A DNA stretch of 64,000 nt from Pseudomonas fluorescens (lineage in GTDB: Bacteria > Pseudomonadota > Gammaproteobacteria > Pseudomonadales > Pseudomonadaceae), in the NCBI RefSeq assembly GCF_902497995.1, contig NZ_CABVII010000006.1, positions 1 to 64,000 on the forward strand, in the 5' to 3' direction. This document shows, in pieces, positions 1 through 8,264 of the stretch. Position 1 is the stretch's first letter. The number at the start of each line of letters is the position of its first letter. The notes under the pieces are model-generated. The model saw only the letters and a program-made list of their open reading frames with translations, was not told where the DNA came from and did no database searches. Position numbers and translations under genes: made by a program.

Positions 1-118
1 AGCTCTTCCAATTTTGGCCAGAAGCCGATGACGGCTTCCTCGAATAGGCCTAATACATAGATGCAACGGGGCGGCAGTTTTTTTGAAAGCGGGTAGACAG
101 TGGGGGCGAGTCCATACA

Positions 119-217
119 TAGGAGCTGGCTTGTCGGATCGCCGCACCGCAGCGAAGGCGGCCTCGAGTCTTGCAGCGCCAATGAAAACGCCTTCGCCAGC
201 AAGCCGGCTCCTACAGG
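119..217. repeat. REP-like inverted pair upstream of ersA
   Basis: TAGGAGCTGGCTTG at the left is answered by CAAGCCGGCTCCTACAGG at the right, and GCGAAGGCGG / CGCCTTCGCC lie inside, as in Pseudomonas REP doublets. The left arm is interrupted by TCGGATCGCCGCACCGC, a module that also occurs in the repeat at 14723-14826. Bases 1-118 before it show no gene I can support. Confidence 0.75.
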
Positions 218-274
218 GGCACCATAGTCCGGAAAACACGTGGGCTTATTTCAAATGGTTTTTTGTCCCTTCAG

Positions 275-302
275 GAACTAAACCCGTGAAACGCCACTCA
301 GA
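275..302 (+). promoter_or_regulatory. Sigma-22 (AlgU/RpoE-type) promoter for ersA
   Basis: The -35 element GAACTA (275-280) and -10 element TCAGA (298-302) are separated by 17 bases. This closely matches the AlgU/RpoE consensus GAACTT-N16/17-TCTGA. It would start transcription at about 308-310, which gives an RNA of about 130 nt ending at the terminator at 395-439. Confidence 0.65.
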
Positions 303-307
303 GTTAC

Positions 308-439
308 TGAATGGCTGGTGAAGCCCTTCGATGCTCCTATGTTGTGTTAAGTGTTGGCAGATATCTGGACCCCGCCCTAACGGTCCGGAGCTTGAACCCC
401 GGAACTTCCCCCTCCCCATAGAAGTCCGGGGTTTTTTTT
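308..439 (+). ncRNA. ErsA-like Hfq-dependent small RNA
   Basis: The RNA would be about 132 nt, running from a sigma-22 type promoter to a strong intrinsic terminator. The terminator arms are AACCCCGGAACTT (395-407) and AAGTCCGGGGTT (422-433), followed by eight T. The loop is very C-rich (CTTCCCCCTCCCC), as expected for the pairing seed of ErsA. ErsA in P. aeruginosa is about 132 nt, depends on AlgU, lies next to engB (the Spot 42 position in enterobacteria) and represses algC among other targets. Here the gene is convergent with engB, with 24 bases between terminator and stop codon. Name and function are inferred from position, promoter and architecture; I could not align it to ErsA. Confidence 0.7.
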
Positions 440-463
440 GCCCGCGATTTTATCTGTCAACCT

Positions 464-1105
464 TTACTCGGTAACCTCGGCGCCCTTGTCCGCCAGTTCC
501 ATCCAGTCTGCCAACACAGTGTAGGCGTCTTCCAGGCCCATGCGTTTCGGTGCGGAAAACAGCTGAATCGTCACGGCGTCGCCCCAGCCTTTACGGATCT
601 CGGCCTGAACCTTGAGCAAGGTGTTTTTCGCTGCGCCGTAGGTCAGCTTGTCCGCCTTGGTCAGCAAAATGTGCATCGGCATGCCGGCGGCGACAGCCCA
701 GTCGAGCATCAGCAGGTCGAAATCGGTCATTGGATGACGGATATCCATCATCAGAATCAGCCCCTTCAAACTTTCGCGGCCGCCCAGATAGGCTTCCAGG
801 TGACGCTGCCAGTGCATCTTCAACGGGATCGGTACTTTTGCATAACCGTAACCCGGCAGGTCGACCAGACGGCGTTCATCGTCTAGCTTGAAGAAGTTCA
901 ACAGCTGCGTGCGCCCCGGGGTTTTCGAGGTTCGCGCCAGGCTGGCATGGGTCAGGGTGTTCAGCGCACTGGACTTGCCGGCGTTGGAACGCCCGGCGAA
1001 AGCCACTTCAAAGCCTTCGTCGTCGGGACATTGATCGACTTTGGCAGCGCTGAGCATGAAGGTGGACTGTTGGCACAGGCCGAGGATGGGGTTCTTGAAT
1101 TGCAT
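464..1105 (-). CDS. engB: Ribosome biogenesis GTPase EngB (YihA/YsxC)
   Basis: 213 aa GTP-binding protein needed for assembly of the large ribosomal subunit. The G motifs are in order: G1 [12 protein letters not shown], the TPGRTQ switch I segment, G3 DLPGYGYA, G4 TKADKL and G5 SAPK. The start is ATG at 1105 (protein begins [10 protein letters not shown]), preceded by GGAAATCCC. The open frame continues upstream to 1231 without a family match, so the longer version is probably untranslated leader. It is convergent with the ErsA-like RNA and divergent from the cytochrome genes. Family length is about 200-215 aa, so it looks intact. Confidence 0.96.
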   Translation of the reverse strand: MQFKNPILGLCQQSTFMLSAAKVDQCPDDEGFEVAFAGRSNAGKSSALNTLTHASLARTSKTPGRTQLLNFFKLDDERRLVDLPGYGYAKVPIPLKMHWQRHLEAYLGGRESLKGLILMMDIRHPMTDFDLLMLDWAVAAGMPMHILLTKADKLTYGAAKNTLLKVQAEIRKGWGDAVTIQLFSAPKRMGLEDAYTVLADWMELADKGAEVTE

Positions 1106-1296
1106 GGGATTTCCGATGTGGGCGGCGCCGGGAATGGACGCGGCAAGCGGTGTCGTTTCCGTTTCAGTGACGCCAGTATATAATGCCGCAGATTTTGTGT
1201 GCGCTTTGTCCCAGCGCAGGATGAAGTTCACGAGAGCGATTGACCTTGATTGCGCATTAGAACGCAGAACGCTCTCAACCCTGAAAAGGTCGTTTT

Positions 1297-1587
1297 ATGA
1301 CGAAATGGCTGCTAGCTGCCGGTGTCTTGATGCCGCTTTACAGCGCTCAGGCTACACAGGATCCGGAAGCTGTGTACAACCGTGTTTGTGGTGCCTGTCA
1401 TTCCGGCCAACTACCCATGGCGCCCAGAAAGGGCGATCAGGAAGCTTGGACGCCGAGGTTGGCGAAAGGTATGGAGACGCTGGTGCAACACGTGACCCAG
1501 GGTTTCAAGGCGATGCCGCCGCGTGGTTTGTGCATGGACTGCAGTGCCGAGGATTACCGAGCCATCATCCAGTGGATGAGCGAGTGA
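1297..1587 (+). CDS. Small cytochrome c5-family monohaem protein
   Basis: 96 aa exported cytochrome. It has an N-terminal signal peptide (about residues 1-19, ending SAQA), one haem-binding CGACH motif at residues 31-35, a likely distal methionine in KAMPPRG and a CMDC cysteine pair near residue 80, which is typical of cytochrome c5 (structural disulfide). It lies 46 bases upstream of the dihaem cytochrome c4 gene on the same strand, so the two are probably co-transcribed. The expected role is periplasmic electron transfer to terminal oxidases. The partner oxidase is not in the window. Confidence 0.85.
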   Translation: MTKWLLAAGVLMPLYSAQATQDPEAVYNRVCGACHSGQLPMAPRKGDQEAWTPRLAKGMETLVQHVTQGFKAMPPRGLCMDCSAEDYRAIIQWMSE

Positions 1588-1633
1588 TTCCGGTCCATAA
1601 CTCTTTAACCCTTAGCCGTAGTTGGATTAGCTG

Positions 1634-2245
1634 ATGAACAAATTGATCGTGAGTCTGCTGTTGACCGTGGGGATCTCCGGCGTAGCCCATGCTGCAGGTG
1701 ATGCAACTGCTGGTCAGGCGAAAGCCGCAGTATGTGGCGCCTGTCATGGCCCGGATGGCAACAGCATGGCGCCTAACTTTCCGAAACTGGCAGGCCAGGG
1801 CGAACGTTATCTGAACAAGCAGTTGCACGACATCAAGTCCGGCAAACGCACGGTACTGGAAATGACCGGCCTGCTGACCAACCTGAGCGATCAGGACCTG
1901 GCCGATATCTCCGCCTACTTCGCCAGCCAGAAAGGCAGCGTTGGCGCCGCCGACCCGAAAGTCGTGTCTCGCGGTGAAGCCTTGTTCCGTGGCGGGGACC
2001 TGGCCAAGGGCCTGCCCTCCTGCACCGGCTGCCACGCTCCAGACGGCAAGGGCAACGCGGCTGCCGGCTTCCCGCATCTGGGCGGTCAACATGCTCAGTA
2101 TATTGCCAAGCAACTGACCGATTTCCGCAAGGAAGAAGGCGGTCGCGCCAACGATGGCGATACCAAACCGATGCAAAGCATCGCCAAAAAGTTGAGCGAC
2201 GAAGATATCGCTGCAGTCTCCAGCTATATTCAAGGCCTGCACTAA
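1634..2245 (+). CDS. Dihaem cytochrome c4
   Basis: 203 aa periplasmic protein with signal peptide (cleavage after AHA, about residue 20) and two homologous monohaem domains. CGACH lies at residues 34-38 and CTGCH at 130-134, each followed by a GPDG or APDG turn. Methionine ligands are plausible in the MTGLLTNL and MQSIAKKL regions. Cytochrome c4 passes electrons from the bc1 complex to cbb3-type oxidases. Length and two-domain layout are normal for the family. A strong terminator follows at 2322-2350. Confidence 0.95.
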   Translation: MNKLIVSLLLTVGISGVAHAAGDATAGQAKAAVCGACHGPDGNSMAPNFPKLAGQGERYLNKQLHDIKSGKRTVLEMTGLLTNLSDQDLADISAYFASQKGSVGAADPKVVSRGEALFRGGDLAKGLPSCTGCHAPDGKGNAAAGFPHLGGQHAQYIAKQLTDFRKEEGGRANDGDTKPMQSIAKKLSDEDIAAVSSYIQGLH

Positions 2246-2321
2246 GACCGCCAGGCGGACGTCGCGAGGGATGCCTATCTCTCGCCATGTTAACGCTCGA
2301 TTAATCTGTCGATGCAAGCAT

Positions 2322-2350
2322 AAAAAGGGTGGCTTTGGCCGCCCTTTTTT
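2322..2350 (+). terminator. Intrinsic terminator after cytochrome c4 gene
   Basis: AAAAAGGGTGGC (2322-2333), loop TTTG, then GCCGCCCTTTTTT (2338-2350). The GC-rich stem ends in a run of T, and it separates the cytochrome operon from dsbA. Confidence 0.85.
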
Positions 2351-2444
2351 GTGGCCGCTGCCGTTACACTACAGAACTCAAGCCCGCCATGACCTGTCTG
2401 AAAACAGGTCGCGCGAGGCGACCCAAATTGTCCAGGAGTAAAGC

Positions 2445-3086
2445 ATGCGTAATCTGATCATCAGCGCCGCACTGGTCGCTGCCAGCCTGTTCGGCATGAC
2501 CGCCCAGGCTGCCGAAGCACCCGCAGCACCCTATGTAGAACTGAGCAATCCAGTTCCGGTTGCCGTGCCTGGCAAGATCGAAGTGGTGGAGCTGTTCTGG
2601 TACGGCTGCCCGCATTGCTACTCGTTCGAGCCTGTGATCAATCCCTGGGTTGAGAAATTGCCTTCAGACGTGAACTTCGTGCGCATTCCAGCCATGTTCG
2701 GTGGCCCGTGGAACGCACACGGCCAGATGTTCCTGACCCTTGAAGCCATGGGCGTCGAGAGCAAGGTTCACGCGGCGGTTTTCGAAGCCATCCAGAAGGA
2801 ACACAAGAAGCTGGTCGACAAGAATGAAATGGCAGACTTCCTGGCCACCCAGGGCGTAGACAAGGACAAGTTCCTGGCCACCTTCGACTCTTTCGCCATC
2901 AAGGGCCAGATCGTCAAGGCCACTGACCTGGCCAAGAAGTATGAAATCACCGGCGTTCCGACCATGATCGTCAACGGCAAGTATCGCTTCGACGTAGGCT
3001 CTGCCGGCGGCGCCGAGCAAGCCTTGCAACTGGCCGACAAGCTGATAGACAAAGAGCGGGCGGCAACCAAGGCTGCCGCCAACTAA
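2445..3086 (+). CDS. dsbA: Thiol:disulfide interchange protein DsbA
   Basis: 213 aa periplasmic thioredoxin-fold oxidase that introduces disulfides into exported proteins. It has a signal peptide (residues 1-22, ending AQA), the catalytic CPHC at 55-58 and a cis-proline in TGVPTMIVNGKY near residue 178. AAGGAGT-like ribosome binding bases (CCAGGAGTAAAGC) precede the ATG. The next gene starts 14 bases after the stop, which suggests read-through into the hydrolase and diguanylate cyclase. DsbA substrates here could include the neighbouring cytochrome c5-like protein. Confidence 0.96.
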   Translation: MRNLIISAALVAASLFGMTAQAAEAPAAPYVELSNPVPVAVPGKIEVVELFWYGCPHCYSFEPVINPWVEKLPSDVNFVRIPAMFGGPWNAHGQMFLTLEAMGVESKVHAAVFEAIQKEHKKLVDKNEMADFLATQGVDKDKFLATFDSFAIKGQIVKATDLAKKYEITGVPTMIVNGKYRFDVGSAGGAEQALQLADKLIDKERAATKAAAN

Positions 3087-3100
3087 GCGCGGGGCCTGCC

Positions 3101-3979
3101 ATGCGCCGCTGGGGTACTGAACGCGTCGTTGGCCTGCATGATCCGCGGGTCAACGAACATCACCTGGAATCGACGGGGCTGCCCGCAGACAGCCGCCTGC
3201 GCTTGCTCAGCTTCAATATCCAGGTCGGTATCAGTACCGAGCGGTATCGGCACTATCTGACCCGAGGCTGGCAACACCTGTTGCCGCACACCGGGCGTGC
3301 CGACAATCTGCAAAAGATCGGCAATCTGCTGGGCGACTTCGACTTGGTCGCCCTGCAGGAAGCCGATGGCGGCAGCCTGCGATCAGGCTATGTCAATCAG
3401 GTCGAGCACCTGGCCCAACTCGGCGCCTTCCCTTACTGGTATCAACAACTCAATCGCAATCTCGGTCGCCTCGGCCAGCACAGCAATGGTGTGCTCAGCC
3501 GCCTGCGCCCCTGGGCGATTGAAGATCACCCACTGCCGGGGCCCAAGGGGCGCGGAGCTATCCTGGTGCGCTTCGGTGAAGGCCCTGAAGCGCTGGTGGT
3601 GGTCATGATGCACCTGGCGCTGGGCGCCCGCGCACGCAGCATGCAACTGGCTTACATCCGCGAGTTGATCGGGGGTTATAAACACCAGGTGCTGATGGGC
3701 GACATGAATACCCATGCCAGTGACTTGCTGCAAAACTCGCCGTTGCGAGACCTCGGTCTGCTCGCACCGCAACTGGAAGCGACCTTCCCCAGCTGGCGCC
3801 CGCAACGCTGCCTGGACCATATTCTGCTGAGCCCGACCCTGACCCTGGAAAAGGTCGAAGTGCTGGCACAACCCATTTCCGATCACCTGCCGGTCGCGGT
3901 AGAGATCCGTCTGCCGGGTTCGCTCACCGCCGATGCATTGCCCGTGTTGAGTTCTGCCCATCGCGGACCCCATGAATGA
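3101..3979 (+). CDS. Endonuclease/exonuclease/phosphatase (EEP) family protein
   Basis: 292 aa, no signal peptide. EEP-fold landmarks are LLSFNIQVG near residue 35 (metal-binding Asn), ALQEADGG (metal-binding Glu), [12 protein letters not shown], the [10 protein letters not shown] catalytic Asp/Asn pair near 200, LDHILLS and the C-terminal SDHLPV motif. All catalytic residues appear present, so it should be an active Mg-dependent phosphodiesterase or phosphatase, but the substrate cannot be told from sequence. It overlaps the following GGDEF gene by four bases (ATGA), which implies translational coupling. An orthologue sits at the same place next to dsbA in other pseudomonads (recalled, not checked). 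Confidence 0.85.
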   Translation: MRRWGTERVVGLHDPRVNEHHLESTGLPADSRLRLLSFNIQVGISTERYRHYLTRGWQHLLPHTGRADNLQKIGNLLGDFDLVALQEADGGSLRSGYVNQVEHLAQLGAFPYWYQQLNRNLGRLGQHSNGVLSRLRPWAIEDHPLPGPKGRGAILVRFGEGPEALVVVMMHLALGARARSMQLAYIRELIGGYKHQVLMGDMNTHASDLLQNSPLRDLGLLAPQLEATFPSWRPQRCLDHILLSPTLTLEKVEVLAQPISDHLPVAVEIRLPGSLTADALPVLSSAHRGPHE

Positions 3980-5682
3980 GCGACGAAACACAGCGCTGGA
4001 AAGAGAAGTACCTTAAAAACATCGAACAACAGGAAAAGCTCGAGCGCCAATGGGACGCCCGGCTCGACTTGTTGCGCCGTGGACTGGTGCGCAGCACGTT
4101 GGCGGCCGAGGGCACCGACCGCGCGGTTGACCAGTGCATGAAGGAAATGCGCGAAGTCATACGCACCAATGACATGGACGCCGGCCTGGCTGCCCTGCTG
4201 CCACGGCTGGAAAAAGCCGTGCTCGACTCTGAACAACGTCGCGAAACCCGGGTCAATCAGACCAGTGCCGCACTGACCGCGCTGGTTGCGCAACTGCAAA
4301 CATTGCCGCTGCCCCGGGAAGTCAGGCGCCCACTCAAGGATTTTGCCAAGCGGTTGGACACACGCGTCAGTCAGGCCCGTGAGATCCCGTTGCTGCTCAG
4401 CGAACTGAGCAGCCTGCAAGGCAAGGCCTTGAGTCAGCTTGAAAGCCCGGCAGAGCCCGGTCGCCCCGGCCTGTTGCAGCGGCTGTTCGGTCACCGTGAG
4501 GCCGATGACGCAGCGCCCCTCGTCGCTCTCACAGAGCAAGCTCCCACCGTGCAGCATGCCGAAGCCGTCTCGGCGCCGATTGCCGGCGAGGTGCAGCACG
4601 ACATGCTCTACGCTCTGCCGGACTCCCCGGAGCCGTCCTACAGCTCGGTGGCCAGGCATATCGAAGACACGCTGCTGGGCTTGTTCGACGATCTGACGCT
4701 GCCCGAGCGTCACCGCCCGCAAGCCGAATCGATGCGTGAACGTCTGAAAAACGGTTTTAACTGGTACGAACTGCTGCCGATCCTCGACGATCTGGCGACC
4801 TTGATGTTGGCGATTTCCGACAGCGGCCAACACGAATTCGAAGCGTACTTGCAGCGCCTCAACGAGCGTCTGGAGTCGTTCCAGAGCAGTCTGCAAGCCG
4901 CCAGCGCCGGCCATGCCGACAGCCGTTTTGCCGCGCAGGCAATGCACACGCAAATCCGCGAACAGGTCGACGGTTTGCAGAGCAGCCTGCACGAAGCGGC
5001 CGACCTGGGCGATCTCAAGTTCGTTCTGGAAAACCATCTCGAAGGCCTGCTCGATACCATGGAACAGCACCGCAAGCAGCGCGACGAGCGTGAGCAAGAG
5101 ATGGCGGGCCGCCTGCACAGCCTGGCCGAACGGGTTGCCCATATGGAGCAGGAAGCCCTGGGCGTTCGCGAACACCTCGAAGAGCAGCGCCAGAAAGCCT
5201 TGATCGACCCGCTGACCGGCCTGCCCAACCGGGCGGCCTGGAGCGAACGGCTCGACCATGAAATCAGCCAATGGCAGCAACAGGGCAATACCTTGTTGCT
5301 GGCAATGCTCGACCTCGATCATTTCAAACGCATCAACGACAACTACGGCCATCTGGCGGGCGACAAGGTGTTGAAAATCATCGCCGGCGTGCTGCGCAAG
5401 CGCCTTCGCGGAACAGATTTCATTGCACGGTTCGGTGGTGAAGAGTTTGTACTGCTGATGCCCGCAACCGTTGCGGGGGTCGGTGCGAAACTGCTGGAAA
5501 ATCTGCGAACCGCCATCGAAGCCTGCCCTTTCCACTTCAAGGGCGAGCCAGTGACTATCACCCTTTCCATCGGCCTGACCGAGTTCAACGCCGGCGAACA
5601 CAGCGATCTGGTATTGAAGAGAGCCGATCAGGCGCTATACAGGGCGAAACACGCTGGACGGAACCGTGTGCAAATCGGCTAG
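3976..5682 (+). CDS. GGDEF diguanylate cyclase
   Basis: 568 aa cytosolic protein that should make c-di-GMP from two GTP. The N-terminal 400 residues are mostly helical and charged with no membrane segment and include long coiled-coil-like stretches. The C-terminal GGDEF domain has [27 protein letters not shown], the signature GGEEF at about residues 487-491 and an inhibitory RxxD site (RGTD, 478-481), so it should be product-inhibited. It is translationally coupled to the upstream EEP gene. From position it corresponds to PA5487 (DgcH) of P. aeruginosa. The cue sensed by the helical part is unknown. Confidence 0.9.
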   Translation: MSDETQRWKEKYLKNIEQQEKLERQWDARLDLLRRGLVRSTLAAEGTDRAVDQCMKEMREVIRTNDMDAGLAALLPRLEKAVLDSEQRRETRVNQTSAALTALVAQLQTLPLPREVRRPLKDFAKRLDTRVSQAREIPLLLSELSSLQGKALSQLESPAEPGRPGLLQRLFGHREADDAAPLVALTEQAPTVQHAEAVSAPIAGEVQHDMLYALPDSPEPSYSSVARHIEDTLLGLFDDLTLPERHRPQAESMRERLKNGFNWYELLPILDDLATLMLAISDSGQHEFEAYLQRLNERLESFQSSLQAASAGHADSRFAAQAMHTQIREQVDGLQSSLHEAADLGDLKFVLENHLEGLLDTMEQHRKQRDEREQEMAGRLHSLAERVAHMEQEALGVREHLEEQRQKALIDPLTGLPNRAAWSERLDHEISQWQQQGNTLLLAMLDLDHFKRINDNYGHLAGDKVLKIIAGVLRKRLRGTDFIARFGGEEFVLLMPATVAGVGAKLLENLRTAIEACPFHFKGEPVTITLSIGLTEFNAGEHSDLVLKRADQALYRAKHAGRNRVQIG

Positions 5683-5785
5683 AAACCAATTGTTCCATTT
5701 TGTTTAAATTACCGCGCCGTCCGTCTGTGCATAAAGCAGTACGTTACACTGTTGCATTATTGTCCTACGTGTATTGCCTCCTGCC

Positions 5786-6568
5786 ATGAAACTTTTTGCT
5801 CTCCTCGCTTCGCTGGCTCTGTTGGCCGGTTGTGCCAGTGGCCCCCGGTTCGACACCAGTCATGTCTCAGTCAACCACGACAGCCGCATCCAGTTCGTCG
5901 TGCTGCATTACACCTCCGCATCGCAGGAGCGCTCGCTGCAGTTGCTGACCCATGGCGAAGTCAGCAGCCATTACCTGGTCGGCGACGACAAAAAAGCCAC
6001 CATCTATAAGCTGATGGATGAAAACATGCGGGCATGGCATGCCGGCGAGAGCGAGTGGCAAGGCCGAACCTGGTTGAACTCCAGTTCCCTGGGCATCGAA
6101 ATCGTCAACCCGGGTTTCAAGGACGCCCCGAATGGGGAGCGTCTGTGGTACCCCTACAGCGAAGCCCAGGTCCAGTCGCTGATTGTGTTGCTCAAGGACA
6201 TCAACAAGCGCTACGCCATCAGCCCGCGCAACATTATCGGTCATAGCGACATCGCACCGTTGCGCAAGCTTGATCCAGGGCCGCTGTTCCCCTGGAAACG
6301 CCTGGCGGCCGAAGGCCTGGGAGTCTGGCCGAACGAGCAGGCCGTGGCACGCCAGCAAGTGCAGTTCGCCGTTCAGTTGCCGAGCATCGGTTGGTATCAG
6401 GCGCAGCTGGCCCGCCTGGGTTATCCCACACCGCAAACAGGTGAACTGGATGTCGCGACGCGCCATGTGATTGCGGCCTTCCAGATGCATTTCCGACCGA
6501 CCCGCTTCGACGGCACCCCGGACGCGCAAACCGCGGCACTTTTACAAGTTTTGAATCAGACAAAATAA
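5786..6568 (+). CDS. ampDh2: Lipoprotein N-acetylmuramoyl-L-alanine amidase (AmpD family)
   Basis: 260 aa. The ATG at 5786 is chosen over an upstream in-frame TTG because it directly starts a lipoprotein signal (MKLFALLASLALLAGC, lipobox LAGC). The amidase_2 domain follows, with zinc ligands in VVLHYTS and GHSDIAPLRKLDPGPLFPW and the conserved SLGIEIVNPG segment. The C-terminal third is a peptidoglycan-binding domain (LARLGYP...GELDVATRHVIAAFQMHFRP). It should cleave the lactyl-amide bond of murein in the periplasm. Membrane anchoring and synteny match AmpDh2 rather than cytosolic AmpD. Confidence 0.88.
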   Translation: MKLFALLASLALLAGCASGPRFDTSHVSVNHDSRIQFVVLHYTSASQERSLQLLTHGEVSSHYLVGDDKKATIYKLMDENMRAWHAGESEWQGRTWLNSSSLGIEIVNPGFKDAPNGERLWYPYSEAQVQSLIVLLKDINKRYAISPRNIIGHSDIAPLRKLDPGPLFPWKRLAAEGLGVWPNEQAVARQQVQFAVQLPSIGWYQAQLARLGYPTPQTGELDVATRHVIAAFQMHFRPTRFDGTPDAQTAALLQVLNQTK

Positions 6569-6643
6569 TGACGCCCGCCCGACGGTAAGGGCTTTTTCTC
6601 AATCAGCAGCTATAACTCATTGGTAATTCTTCGGATATACCCA

Positions 6644-8257
6644 ATGCCTGCTGCTCGAGAGACATTACGTAGTTGGTTCTATCGCCCTTGGTTTTTGGCG
6701 ATGCTAGCTGCTGTCTTGAGCGCAACCCTGTTAATGACAGGCAGCCTGATCGTGGCCATGCATCAGGTCGAGCAGAGCGAAAGCGAGGAGATGAACGCCC
6801 AGGGCGAGCGCTTCCTGGCCCGTCTGGAGCAGCTCTTCGGCCAATTGCGTGAAAGCCTCGACGACCTCGAAGCGCAGCCGCTGCGGGGCTGCGATGACGA
6901 AATGATCGCGACCTTGCAGCAAGTCAGTTTCAATTACCGTTTCGTCTACGAAGCTGCTTATAGGGACGATTCGCGGATTTGCTCCAACCGACCCCGCCAG
7001 GAAGGGCTGTCGCTGATACGGCCGCCGGATATCAAGGGCCCCACTTATAGCTATTGGCTGAACACCACCACCGAACCCGATGAAAACCGTGCCGCGCTGA
7101 TGCTCGGGCGCGGTAATTTCCGCGTCGCGACCTCTCGCGGGCATTTGACCGATATGGTCGACCTGTCGCCCGGGAGCAGCCTGCTGGTGGTACTCGACCA
7201 CGGCACGCGGGCGATTCCGGTACTGGGTGTGTCGCAGGCCTGGCCTCCGTCCGAACCCTGGCCTCCGAAAAGTCGCGATGCGCTGCAAGTCACGCACAAA
7301 CGCTTGATTTACCGTATGCCCACCAACAATCCGGAATACCAGCTTGTACTTATAACGCCGCGTACCGGCATGCATGTGCCTGCGGTCTGGTGGTGGCTGC
7401 TGCCAGCCAGCCTGGCGCTGGGCATTTGCGTGGGTTTTCTGGTGTTTCTGCTGGTCAAGCAGCGACAGTCGATGGATGCCGAACTGACTGGCGCAATTCG
7501 GCGAGGCGAGTTGCAGGTTCTGTATCAACCGATTTTCGACCTCGACAGCCGCAACTGTGTCGGGGCAGAGGCCTTGCTCCGCTGGCGCAGGCCGGATGGC
7601 ACCCTGACCAGCCCCGACCTGTTCATCCCGATGGCAGAAAACACCGGGCAGATCCGCCAGATGACTGACTTCGTCCTGCAACGCCTGCTTGAGCAGCTTG
7701 GTCATCTATTGCGGGCCAATCCGCAGTTATACATCTCGGTCAACCTCGCAGCCTGCGACGTCATGGTGCCGCGTATAGGCGAAGTGATGGCGCGCTTGCT
7801 GACGTTGCATCGGGTCGCGGCCAAGCAGATCGCCTTCGAGGTCACCGAGCGCGGATTGATCGATGTGGTGGTGGCTCGGGAAAATCTGCAGGCCTTGCGC
7901 GATGTCGGGCATCAGGTGCTGATCGACGACTTTGGCACTGGCTATTGCAGCCTCGCCTACCTGCAAACCCTGCCGGTGGATTGCCTGAAAATCGACAAGG
8001 CCTTTATCGATGCGCTGGGCCATGACGCCGCCAGCAGTGGCGTAGCACCGCACATCATTCGCATGGCCCAGGCCCTGCAACTGAAAGTGATTGCCGAGGG
8101 CATCGAACATGAAGCGCAAGCGGCGTTTCTGAGCAGCGAAGGCGTGAAATACGGTCAGGGCTGGCTGTTCGCCCATGCGTTGAGTGCAGTGCAGTTCATT
8201 GAACTGATTACCCGTGGCCGCCGGCTAGCGGGCAGACGTCTGGATGACGAAGCGTGA
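6644..8257 (+). CDS. CSS-motif EAL c-di-GMP phosphodiesterase
   Basis: 537 aa from ATG 6644 (an in-frame TTG lies at 6620). A membrane segment at about 16-40 is followed by a roughly 200-residue periplasmic CSS-type sensor domain with cysteines in GCDDE and ICSNR, a second membrane segment (VWWWLLPASLALGICVGFLV) and a C-terminal EAL domain. Catalytic motifs are present: EALLRW (Glu 309), FEVTERGLI, DDFGTG, KIDKAF, IAEGIE and GQGWLF. In this family DsbA/DsbB control the cysteines of the sensor, and dsbA lies upstream in the same block. The expected reaction is hydrolysis of c-di-GMP to pGpG. Confidence 0.88.
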   Translation: MPAARETLRSWFYRPWFLAMLAAVLSATLLMTGSLIVAMHQVEQSESEEMNAQGERFLARLEQLFGQLRESLDDLEAQPLRGCDDEMIATLQQVSFNYRFVYEAAYRDDSRICSNRPRQEGLSLIRPPDIKGPTYSYWLNTTTEPDENRAALMLGRGNFRVATSRGHLTDMVDLSPGSSLLVVLDHGTRAIPVLGVSQAWPPSEPWPPKSRDALQVTHKRLIYRMPTNNPEYQLVLITPRTGMHVPAVWWWLLPASLALGICVGFLVFLLVKQRQSMDAELTGAIRRGELQVLYQPIFDLDSRNCVGAEALLRWRRPDGTLTSPDLFIPMAENTGQIRQMTDFVLQRLLEQLGHLLRANPQLYISVNLAACDVMVPRIGEVMARLLTLHRVAAKQIAFEVTERGLIDVVVARENLQALRDVGHQVLIDDFGTGYCSLAYLQTLPVDCLKIDKAFIDALGHDAASSGVAPHIIRMAQALQLKVIAEGIEHEAQAAFLSSEGVKYGQGWLFAHALSAVQFIELITRGRRLAGRRLDDEA

Positions 8258-8264
8258 AAGCCGC

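Noticed and set aside
1106..1231. 42-residue N-terminal extension of EngB
   Set aside because: Family start and ribosome binding site are at 1105; a TATAAT-like stretch (CAGTATATAATG) in the extension suggests promoter DNA.
3883..5601. 572-codon frame antisense to the diguanylate cyclase
   Set aside because: The GGDEF gene has all motifs; the antisense frame has none.
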